The notes below the pieces were generated by a model that was given only the letters and a program-made list of their open reading frames with translations, was not told the DNA's origin and made no database searches. The position numbers were made by a program, and so were the translations under genes. Shown here piece by piece: positions 1 to 6,269 of a stretch of DNA of 16,509 nt (position 1 is the first letter of the stretch; the number at the start of each line of letters is the position of its first letter). Source of the DNA: Candidatus Collierbacteria bacterium (lineage in GTDB: Bacteria; Patescibacteriota; Microgenomatia; UBA1400; MFAQ01); NCBI GenBank assembly GCA_003531665.1, contig DQFC01000002.1, positions 1 to 16,509 on the forward strand. The letters run 5' to 3'.

Positions 1-25
1 TGAGTTAAAATATACCTACTTCTCT

Positions 26-676
26 ATGTATTACGATATTTCAAAACGGATTGTTGATATTATAGGCGCAATTATTATGGGAATTCTTTTTTTACCTATC
101 TGGATAATAATTCCAATTTTGCTCAAAATAGACTCAAAAGGACCTATTTTTTATAAACCGGAGCGGGTCGGAAAGGAAGGGAAAATCTTCAATATGTACA
201 AGTTCCGTTCCATGAAAATGTTTGAAGTTGAGGGCAAAGTGGTTCACGCGGTCGAGTTTTGGAAGCACAATCCAAAATTATTCGAAAAATACAAGAAAAA
301 CGGCTGGAAGCTGGAATTGGATGATGATCCGCGCATAACGAAGCTTGGAAAGATTCTCCGCCAGACCAGTATCGATGAAATGCCCCAAGTGATCAATGTG
401 CTTCGAGGGGAGATGAGTGTTGTCGGCCCCAGAGCTTACGTAGAGCCGGAACTGCAAGACGCCAAAAAGCGCTATGGGAAAACCATAACAAAGGTCATCA
501 AAGAAAGTCTTGCTGCCAAACCAGGCATTACCGGACCGTGGCAGGTTTCCGGCCGAAACGAGATTCCTTGGAATCAAAGAGTGGCTATAGACGCCGATTA
601 TGCCAAGAGGCGTTCTATCCTCTATGATATCTACATCATCCTAAAGACTCCGTTTGCTATGATTAGTAAATGGTAA
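26..676 (+). CDS. Small monotopic phosphoglycosyl transferase (bacterial sugar transferase family)
   Basis: Predicted to transfer a sugar-1-phosphate from a UDP-sugar to undecaprenyl phosphate, the first membrane step in building a surface glycan (WcaJ/PglC-type family). Seen: a basic N-terminus (K7-R8), a hydrophobic stretch at about 12-33 with P24 in the position of the helix-breaking proline of the re-entrant helix, the KFRSM motif at 59-63, DPRIT at 101-105, the catalytic Asp-Glu pair D117-E118 in a DEMPQ motif, GEMSVVGPR at 128-136 and KPGITGPWQVSGR at 165-177. At 216 aa it matches the minimal catalytic unit, without the extra N-terminal membrane domain of long WcaJ forms. The ATG at 26 starts the protein at the normal place for the family, so it seems complete. 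It lies 13 bases before the DUF4012 gene and probably shares its transcript. The sugar cannot be told from sequence. Confidence 0.9.
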   Translation: MYYDISKRIVDIIGAIIMGILFLPIWIIIPILLKIDSKGPIFYKPERVGKEGKIFNMYKFRSMKMFEVEGKVVHAVEFWKHNPKLFEKYKKNGWKLELDDDPRITKLGKILRQTSIDEMPQVINVLRGEMSVVGPRAYVEPELQDAKKRYGKTITKVIKESLAAKPGITGPWQVSGRNEIPWNQRVAIDADYAKRRSILYDIYIILKTPFAMISKW

Positions 677-689
677 ATAAACACTTATT

Positions 690-2543
690 ATGAAAAAGAA
701 ACTTTATTACATTCTTCTGCCTTTGGTTATCGTTCTTGCACTTTTCGGTTCGGCCGTCGCCTATGGCTATTTCACCGCTAAATCATTTGGCCCAAATATT
801 CAAGCTCTTCAAGAGGCGGGAGGAAAGTTATCTGCCGCCTTTCAAGGTCAGGATCTGATTGCGGCCAAGCTTTCGGCCCAGAATTTAAGTATCCAAGTTG
901 GAGAACTCGATGCAAAATATCAAAAAATCGGCTGGATAGGATCGATTCCCTTTATCGGAGTCTACGAAAAGGACGGTCAGCGCGGTATCAATGCGGGTAA
1001 GTCTTTGACCAAATCGGTTGAAACTTTAATTGCTTCTGTGGAGCCCTACGCCGACCTCCTTGGCTTCAAAACGGGTGCGGCCACACCTTCCGGTCAACCC
1101 AAAGCTCAGTCGATTGAAGACAGGATTGTTTTTATGGCTCAGACCCTGGATAAAATCAGTCCCGACCTGGACAAGGTTGAGGTAGACATGGCGGCCGCTC
1201 AAAAAGAGCTCGACCAGATCGACCCGTCTCGATATCCCGAAAGCATTTTCGGAAAAAATATCCGCAATAAAATTGTCGAAGTCAAAACCACCGTCTCGGA
1301 ATCTGCACAATTGTTGGCTCAAGCAAAGCCATTGATCAAACTCTTACCTGACCTGCTGGGAAATCCAAACCCTAAAACATACATGGTCCTTTTTCAAAAC
1401 GACGCTGAGCTTCGTCCCACCGGAGGCTTCATGACCGCTTATGCATTTTTGAGAGTCACCAAGGGAAAAGTAGAACCTCTTTCTTCATTTGATATTTACG
1501 ATCTTGATGCTCGTTTCAACAAAAAAGTTCCCGCCCCTGAGGCAATCAAAAAATACCTCAACGAAACCTATCTCAATCTTCGAAATTCCAATATGTCTCC
1601 TGATTACAAAGTTTCTATGGATCTCTTCTACAAGTATTATCGGGACATTCCCGGGTTTCCTCGTCCGGATGGCATAGTCGCTATTGATACCCGCTTTCCG
1701 GTAGAGATATTAAAAGTTATCGGACCCATTGGTGTCGGAGGTTGGGGAAACTTTGGTCCACAAAATGATCCAGCTTGCGATTGCCCTCAAGTAGTTTATG
1801 CGCTAGAGCAAATCGCAGACCGTCCTGTTGCCGGATTCAAGACAGGGCGCAAAGCTGTTCTCGGACCCTTGATGCACTCCATGATGGCCAACGCCATGGG
1901 AAGTCCAAAGCACACTTGGCCGAAGCTCGTAAATGTAGTTCTTGATGCCATCAAGCAAAAACACTTACTCTTTTACTTTATGGAAGACAAAACCCAAAAG
2001 GTGGCCGAGGATTTCAATGCCGCCGGCCGCATCAAGCCATACTCATTCGATTATCTTCATATAAACGATGCCAACTTCGGCGGTGCCAAGTCGGATATGT
2101 ATATCACTCGCGAAGTTGAGCAAGAAATAGAGAAATCAGGGGACGCCGTCACCAAAACCGTTTCCATAAACTATAGCAATCCTCGAAAAGGAAGTAACTG
2201 TAATCTGGAGGCCGGCCAGCTTTGTCTCAATGGCGTATATCGAGATTACATTAGGTTGTTTGTTCCCAAAGGTTCCAAATTGATTTCTGTGGTTGGATCG
2301 GAAGTAAAGGAACAGGTATCCGAGGACCTGGATAAAACTGTTTTCGAGGCCTTCTTCACCATGAGGCCGGAGTCCAGTAGCAAAATAGTTTTCAAGTACG
2401 AATTACCCCCTCTTGATTTATCCACTTACAGGTTGCTCATCCAAAAACAGCCCGGTACACCAACCATAAAACACACGATCATCCTCAACGGTAGTCAGGT
2501 GGTGGTCGATGTAGATCAGGACAAGGAAGTCATCTTGAACTAA
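690..2543 (+). CDS. DUF4012 family exported protein
   Basis: A 617-residue protein with one N-terminal membrane anchor (about residues 5-27) and a large outside domain. The DUF4012 signature is clear around residues 231-247: an aromatic and hydrophobic strand, then QNDAELRPTGGF. Before it, about residues 35-220 form a mostly helical, Ala/Lys/Gln-rich stretch that may be a stalk. Two cysteine pairs lie outside the membrane (C363/C365 and C504/C512). The biochemical role of DUF4012 is not established; in other genomes the family is often found in exopolysaccharide or cell-surface clusters, and the preceding phosphoglycosyl transferase fits that. I infer a surface glycan role, with modest confidence. 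No Shine-Dalgarno is visible before the ATG. The TAA stop is immediately followed by the GTG of recO with no gap, so translation of the two is probably coupled. Confidence 0.85.
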   Translation: MKKKLYYILLPLVIVLALFGSAVAYGYFTAKSFGPNIQALQEAGGKLSAAFQGQDLIAAKLSAQNLSIQVGELDAKYQKIGWIGSIPFIGVYEKDGQRGINAGKSLTKSVETLIASVEPYADLLGFKTGAATPSGQPKAQSIEDRIVFMAQTLDKISPDLDKVEVDMAAAQKELDQIDPSRYPESIFGKNIRNKIVEVKTTVSESAQLLAQAKPLIKLLPDLLGNPNPKTYMVLFQNDAELRPTGGFMTAYAFLRVTKGKVEPLSSFDIYDLDARFNKKVPAPEAIKKYLNETYLNLRNSNMSPDYKVSMDLFYKYYRDIPGFPRPDGIVAIDTRFPVEILKVIGPIGVGGWGNFGPQNDPACDCPQVVYALEQIADRPVAGFKTGRKAVLGPLMHSMMANAMGSPKHTWPKLVNVVLDAIKQKHLLFYFMEDKTQKVAEDFNAAGRIKPYSFDYLHINDANFGGAKSDMYITREVEQEIEKSGDAVTKTVSINYSNPRKGSNCNLEAGQLCLNGVYRDYIRLFVPKGSKLISVVGSEVKEQVSEDLDKTVFEAFFTMRPESSSKIVFKYELPPLDLSTYRLLIQKQPGTPTIKHTIILNGSQVVVDVDQDKEVILN

Positions 2544-3083
2544 GTGAAGGACTCGTATTCGGACACCGGTATTGTGGTTCGGATAGTCGACTCCGGAGAG
2601 GCCGACAAATACATTAGCGTAATATCCGAGAATCACGGAATGGGAATATTTTTGGCCAGAGGTGTCAGACGCCCAACTTCAAAAAAGTCGCCACATCTGG
2701 ATCTGTTCAATTTAATAAAGTTCGACGTTGGTAGGGGAGAAAGCCCCAGATCCATGAGCCAAGTAGAATCGGTCTCTTTTTACCCGGGAATAAAATCAAA
2801 CTACTCAAAAGTTGGAGTGTCCATGACTATGGCCGAGATTCTCACCAATACTTTACCTGTGGACGTAGAGGATAGGGAAATATTTTTATCCCTAAAATCT
2901 TTTTTGGAAGGTCTGGAAAAAGCTTTCGATCAAAAGGATATCAATAAGATCAGCCGGCGTTTTGGGCTTTTTATTCTTCGTCATTTAGGCTACCCCCCAC
3001 CAAAATCTCCCGACACCGACCCTCTCTCATCCTATTTTGAAGCAATTATGAATCGCAAAATTATCAGTAAAGATATAAAATAG
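2544..3083 (+). CDS. recO: DNA repair protein RecO, short form
   Basis: RecO helps RecR load RecA onto SSB-coated single-stranded DNA in recombinational repair. Seen: the N-terminal OB-fold signature, with a GIVVR strand at 9-13, GEADK at 18-22 and ARGVRRPTSK at 38-47, followed by LDLFN at 52-56. The helical C-terminal half ends with a RRFGLFILRHLGYPP-like stretch at 138-152 that matches the family. It has 179 residues against about 240 in E. coli or Bacillus, and no cysteine cluster for the zinc finger found in many RecO proteins. The final residues resemble the usual family end, so this looks like a natural short form rather than a truncation. The start is a GTG directly abutting the upstream stop; no other start keeps the conserved first strand. 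Its placement between surface genes suggests operon convenience rather than a shared function. Confidence 0.85.
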   Translation: MKDSYSDTGIVVRIVDSGEADKYISVISENHGMGIFLARGVRRPTSKKSPHLDLFNLIKFDVGRGESPRSMSQVESVSFYPGIKSNYSKVGVSMTMAEILTNTLPVDVEDREIFLSLKSFLEGLEKAFDQKDINKISRRFGLFILRHLGYPPPKSPDTDPLSSYFEAIMNRKIISKDIK

Positions 3084-3097
3084 ATAACATTGTCATT

Positions 3098-3937
3098 ATG
3101 AAAACAACACATTTCCTTCCAATACTTTTATTTGCCTTGCTTCTCGCCGGTTGTGGGCCTAAGAAACCTACCGATAGTAATAACAATAAAAATCAACCAC
3201 TAATCACCAAGCTTCTGATAAACGAGCTCCCTCTAAAAGATCGTCCTTTCACCGTTCTTGTTCCTCACGCCACCAACAGGCTCTTTACTTTTGTCACTAT
3301 CGGGGCAGACAGGGCGCAGACGGCTTCGTTGGATCTGGAATACCAGTCCGGAGATCTCCTCAAGGGCGCTCGGGCTTCAATCGACTCGCCCATTTCCAGT
3401 CCGTTCATCAAGGCAATTATTCTTGGAAGCTGTTCTACCGGTGGCAAGTGTACCTTTGATACCGATCTAAAGTCTGGAACCGAAAAATTTAAACTTACCT
3501 TCGCCGGTCAGGATGTGACTCATGTTCTCAAGGGTGATTTCGTTTTTTTAACCGGCCAAAAAAATCTGCCCGACGGCAAAGTTATTTTCGAACCCTCCAA
3601 ACTCACCGCCAAAGAAAATTTGATCATGCTCAACTCTTTTGGGCTTCCCAAACCTTCCGAAAAAGAGATTTTGCTCTACCCTGTAGTTTTCTCTTCGACC
3701 AACGACAAAGTAATTTCCGGCACTCTCACCCTTAATCAAGCGGGAGTTACTTCGGCAGCTATTTACGACGGAAACGACTATCAGCCACTCAAAATTTCTC
3801 AGAAAGATAACGTCATTACCATCGCTCTCAATCAAAAACCTTGGTCCATGAACGCCGAGATTACCCGTGATGACGAAAAGGGTTCCAAAGAATCTCTTAC
3901 CCTCTACCTCCTCGGCCCGATTGTGCTATACAAATAG
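3098..3937 (+). CDS. Lipoprotein of unknown function
   Basis: The first 19 residues form a lipoprotein signal peptide: Lys2, a hydrophobic core at 6-16 and a lipobox LLAGC with the lipidated cysteine at C19. A low-complexity Asn/Lys linker (about 24-33) then leads to about 245 residues rich in alternating hydrophobic and polar positions, suggestive of a beta-rich fold with two related halves. A second cysteine pair (C112, C118) could form a small disulfide loop. I do not recognise the family. It follows recO by 14 bases with no SD and probably belongs to the same transcript as the upstream genes. Its last 12 bases overlap, tail to tail, the end of the transposase gene on the other strand, so its C-terminus may have been altered when that element arrived. 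Confidence 0.8.
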   Translation: MKTTHFLPILLFALLLAGCGPKKPTDSNNNKNQPLITKLLINELPLKDRPFTVLVPHATNRLFTFVTIGADRAQTASLDLEYQSGDLLKGARASIDSPISSPFIKAIILGSCSTGGKCTFDTDLKSGTEKFKLTFAGQDVTHVLKGDFVFLTGQKNLPDGKVIFEPSKLTAKENLIMLNSFGLPKPSEKEILLYPVVFSSTNDKVISGTLTLNQAGVTSAAIYDGNDYQPLKISQKDNVITIALNQKPWSMNAEITRDDEKGSKESLTLYLLGPIVLYK

Positions 3938-4456
3938 TTCATCCTGTTCCCAATTGATCGGGTTATTTTGGATATATTCCTGAATGCGGTTTAAATCTCT
4001 CTCGTCACGGACGATATGTTCGTAATAATTTCGTTGCCAGATTTGAACATTAGGATTTGTGGTGTGAATCTCCTTTGATGTATTCATTTTAAAATACCCA
4101 ATTATTTTTGATAACAATGATCTTGGAACCTGAATATTCTCTGGTGCGGGCGATTCGTGAATCGCCCCTACAATTTGGAACAACAAATGAATATGGTTGG
4201 GCATAATAACGTACGAATCCAATTCGATATTTGTAAATCGTTGTGGTAACGATTTTAATATCGTTTCAACCATTTTCCCCATTTCCGATAATTCTATCTG
4301 TAGGGGCGATTCACGAATCGCCCGATATTTTGTAACCTCCCCAAACAAACATTCTCTGTCTTCTGTACACATCGTTACGAAATACGTACCTTCCAGAGAA
4401 TAATCGAACCCTCTTAATCTCACAGACTTTCTTTGTGGGAAATCTTCGCTCACCAA
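3926..4456 (-). CDS. REP-associated tyrosine transposase (RAYT, Y1/HUH nuclease)
   Basis: A single-strand DNA nuclease of the Y1 transposase family (TnpA_REP type), which cuts and rejoins REP hairpins. Seen: the opening SVRLRGFDY then GTYFVTMCT (23-31), the metal-binding HUH motif in MPNHIHLLF (H88, H90), the catalytic tyrosine region NYYEHIVR (Y144 or Y145), and the family ending of YIQNNPINW (161-169). At 176 residues it is of normal length and unbroken. Two peptides, RAIRESPLQ (45-53) and GAIHESPAP (97-105), are the translated products of two inverted REP-like palindromes inside the gene. The start is TTG at 4456-4454 or GTG at 4453-4451; a stop codon lies three codons before the TTG. A sampled stretch (4201-4260) has only 18 G/C in 60, lower than the division genes, which fits acquisition. 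It lies alone on the minus strand between two plus-strand operons. Confidence 0.92.
   Translation of the reverse strand: MVSEDFPQRKSVRLRGFDYSLEGTYFVTMCTEDRECLFGEVTKYRAIRESPLQIELSEMGKMVETILKSLPQRFTNIELDSYVIMPNHIHLLFQIVGAIHESPAPENIQVPRSLLSKIIGYFKMNTSKEIHTTNPNVQIWQRNYYEHIVRDERDLNRIQEYIQNNPINWEQDELFV
4148..4172 (-). repeat. REP-like palindrome copy 1, inside the transposase gene
   Basis: Read on the minus strand it is TG, then GTAG overlapping that G, then a hairpin with arms GGGCGATTC and GAATCGCCC around a 2-base centre (core 4148-4167). It is an exact reverse complement of 4299-4323 over 25 bases. The GTAG head followed by an imperfect palindrome is the layout recognised by RAYT enzymes. It is translated as GAIHESP (97-103) in the host gene. 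Confidence 0.85.
4299..4323 (+). repeat. REP-like palindrome copy 2, inside the transposase gene
   Basis: On the plus strand GTAG occupies 4300-4303 and the hairpin core 4304-4323. It is identical over 25 bases to the reverse complement of 4148-4172, so the GTAG heads of the two copies face each other across 126 bases. In the transposase frame it encodes AIRESPLQ (46-53). Confidence 0.85.
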
Positions 4457-4543
4457 ATAATGTTATCACTGCGGTACGTTATTTTGAGTTTTTATCTTTT
4501 TCACATCCACTTTCCACATGTAGTTTTGAGGCCAACTAAGCCC

Positions 4544-4572
4544 TTGACATGTGATATATTGTGTATCATACT
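4544..4572 (+). promoter_or_regulatory. Predicted promoter of the dcw operon (before mraZ)
   Basis: A perfect -35 hexamer TTGACA (4544-4549), a 17-base spacer and CATACT (4567-4572, four of six matches to TATAAT). Transcription should start near 4579, about 50 bases before mraZ. Housekeeping sigma recognition is inferred from the consensus. Confidence 0.7.
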
Positions 4573-4575
4573 GAA

Positions 4576-4595
4576 AAGTGGTGACAAGTGGTGAA
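4576..4595 (+). promoter_or_regulatory. Candidate MraZ operator: two 10-base direct repeats
   Basis: AAGTGGTGAC (4576-4585) is followed at once by AAGTGGTGAA (4586-4595), a tandem repeat with exact 10-base period, one helical turn. MraZ proteins bind arrays of TGGG or AAAGTG-type repeats with this period just before their own gene. The boxes begin 3 bases after the -10 element and cover the predicted start site, a position suited to repression. Confidence 0.65.
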
Positions 4596-4631
4596 GTAAC
4601 CTATAAACACCACGAGGCCTGCCTATGAATT

Positions 4632-5060
4632 ATGTTTACTGGACTCTACTACCATCGGCTGGAAGCCAAAGGACGCCTGGCTATTCCACAAGCCTTCAGG
4701 GAAGGACTATCATCCGGTGGAGTCATCACCTCGGGTCTGGATGGCTGTCTGTTTCTTTTCCCCAGCTCATATTGGCAGAAGTTCTCCGAAAAGCTGGCCT
4801 CCCTGCCGTTAACCAATCAAGCGGCCCGAAATTTGACTCGTCTCTTAGTACAGTCGGCAGTCGACTTAAATTTGGACGGACAAGGAAGAACTCTCATACC
4901 GGAATATCTAAGAAATCAAGCCAATCTAAAAAAACAGGTGGTCGTAGCAGGGTCCCTAACCAGAATTGAAATCTGGGACCAGGAAGCGTATCACCAGCAC
5001 CTTGACTTAATAGCGCAAACAATTAGTGACGGAGATGCACTCACCTCCCTAGACATATGA
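4632..5060 (+). CDS. mraZ: Division and cell wall cluster transcriptional regulator MraZ
   Basis: A DNA-binding protein of the SpoVT-AbrB fold that usually controls its own dcw operon and forms a ring of subunits. Seen: two AbrB-like halves, the first opening with MFTGLYYHRLEAKGRLAIP (KGR at 13-15, P19), the second with DLNLDGQGRTLIP at about 78-90. The length of 142 residues is typical. The chosen ATG (4632) gives the canonical first residues; an ATG at 4625 is in another frame and yields no recognisable protein. GAGG at 4614-4617 is a weak SD at a long spacing. It is first in the operon, directly downstream of a strong promoter with candidate MraZ boxes, so it probably represses its own operon. 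Its TGA stop overlaps the ATG of rsmH (ATGA). Confidence 0.95.
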   Translation: MFTGLYYHRLEAKGRLAIPQAFREGLSSGGVITSGLDGCLFLFPSSYWQKFSEKLASLPLTNQAARNLTRLLVQSAVDLNLDGQGRTLIPEYLRNQANLKKQVVVAGSLTRIEIWDQEAYHQHLDLIAQTISDGDALTSLDI

Positions 5061-5992
5061 CAAATTTAATTGAGCGTCATTTTCCCGCCTACAAGGGCGA
5101 GCTTAAGAAGCTCTACGGATTCAAGTCGGGCTATCTCTTTCTGGATCTAACCTTAGGAGACGGTGGTCACACGCAGGAAGCACTTGAGGCCGGCTGTCGG
5201 GTGGTTTCCTTTGATATCGATGAGAAGGCTATCCAAAGAGCTACTGGATACATCAAAAACTTCCGTCCCATTATTATTGATGGTCAGGATGAGATGGCGA
5301 AGATTCCTCAGAACTTTGTCTGGGTCATTATCAAAAGTAACTTCACCCAAGTCTCCGAAATCTGTAAACGATTTTCTCTTTCCGGTTTCGACGGGATCAT
5401 GACCGATCTCGGACCCTCTCAGTTTCAAGTTTTGTCCGAGGGAAGGGGCTTCAGTTTTTTACTCGATGAACCTCTTGACATGAGACTCAATCAATCCCTT
5501 GGGGTGACCGCAGCCGATCTTTTGGCGGTTTTGAACGAAGGAGAGCTGGTTGAACTCTTTTCCCTGGCAGACGAACCCTTTGCCAAGCCCATTGCCCGCA
5601 TAATCGCCAAACAAAGACAGGTTACTCCTGTCATTACCACCAAACAATTGAGTGACATCATTACCAGGATCAAAAAATTTCGCACCGAGGGTCGTATCCA
5701 CCCGGCCACAAAAGTGTTCATGGCTCTCCGTATGGCCGTCAATCTTGAAAGAGAGAACATCAGACTACTGCTGCCTCAGCTGCCCAACCTACTCAAAAAG
5801 AATGGAATCTTGGGGGTTATCAGTTTCCACTCAGGAGAAGACAAACTTGTCAAAGATTTTATTGATGATTCCGAAACAAAAGGAATCCTCAGCGCTATTA
5901 ACCAAAAACCGATCGAACCATCGATAAAAGAATTATCAATCAGTCAACGAACCAGAAGTGCCAAACTACGACTCGCAAAAAAAATTATTTAG
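5057..5992 (+). CDS. rsmH: 16S rRNA (cytosine-1402-N4) methyltransferase RsmH
   Basis: Methylates N4 of C1402 in the decoding centre of 16S rRNA using SAM. Seen: the SAM-binding loop DLTLGDGGHT (30-39), acidic FDID (52-55), TDLGPSQF (116-123) followed by RGFSF (130-134) and PLDMRL (139-144), PATKVFMALRMAVN (216-229), ISFHSGED (255-262) and the C-terminal RTRSAKLRLA. All major family blocks occur in order at 311 aa, a normal length. Several are divergent: the usual GVSS after DL is GPSQ, and FHSLED is FHSGED. There is also an apparent insertion of roughly 15-20 residues near 75-93. The start ATG overlaps the mraZ stop by four bases. The 3' end overlaps the ftsL-like gene by 35 bases. Confidence 0.93.
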   Translation: MTNLIERHFPAYKGELKKLYGFKSGYLFLDLTLGDGGHTQEALEAGCRVVSFDIDEKAIQRATGYIKNFRPIIIDGQDEMAKIPQNFVWVIIKSNFTQVSEICKRFSLSGFDGIMTDLGPSQFQVLSEGRGFSFLLDEPLDMRLNQSLGVTAADLLAVLNEGELVELFSLADEPFAKPIARIIAKQRQVTPVITTKQLSDIITRIKKFRTEGRIHPATKVFMALRMAVNLERENIRLLLPQLPNLLKKNGILGVISFHSGEDKLVKDFIDDSETKGILSAINQKPIEPSIKELSISQRTRSAKLRLAKKII

Positions 5993-6266
5993 CTACAAAA
6001 ATGCCTTTATTTTTACAGGTGTCGTTTTGATTGGTCTGGCTATTTTCAACTTAGTTGGCACAAATGTATTATCTACTCAAGGATTCGCCGTTAGCGAAGT
6101 GGAGACAAAAACCATGTCATTGGAAAAAGAAAATCATCAGTTGTCTGTTAAGATAGAAGAAGCCACCACTCTCGGTAGTCTTCAAAAATTTGCCGAGGAT
6201 CGTGGATTTATTAGGTCAAAAAGTATAGTATTTGTTCCTGCAACCTCTACTTTTGCCTCCAGATAA
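5958..6266 (+). CDS. ftsL: FtsL/DivIC-like septum protein
   Basis: A 102-residue bitopic membrane protein: a short cytoplasmic tail with lysines (8, 9, 14), one membrane segment (about 16-35), and an outside part with a likely coiled coil (about 45-75, rich in Glu/Lys/Leu with heptad-like spacing). FtsL and DivIC pair with FtsQ/DivIB and switch on the FtsW-FtsI synthase at the septum. Sequence identity in this family is always low, so the call rests on topology, size and its position between rsmH and ftsI, where ftsL nearly always lies. The start is a GTG at 5958, inside rsmH; it is the only good start before the membrane segment in this frame. The stop is followed three bases later by ftsI. 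Confidence 0.8.
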   Translation: MPNYDSQKKLFSYKNAFIFTGVVLIGLAIFNLVGTNVLSTQGFAVSEVETKTMSLEKENHQLSVKIEEATTLGSLQKFAEDRGFIRSKSIVFVPATSTFASR

Positions 6267-6269
6267 TTC

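Noticed and set aside
6..11. TAAAAT before the first gene as a -10 element
   Set aside because: The upstream sequence is outside the window, so no -35 can be judged, and AT-rich matches are common.
4507..4517. Inverted AAAGTGG and GTGGAA motifs upstream of the mraZ promoter, possible extra MraZ boxes
   Set aside because: They are on the other strand, spaced 7 rather than 10 bases apart, and lie upstream of the -35.
4625..4969. An open frame of 114 codons overlapping mraZ in another frame, starting at a nearby ATG
   Set aside because: It gives a Ser/Gly/Arg-rich, unrecognisable product, while the mraZ frame has full family motifs.
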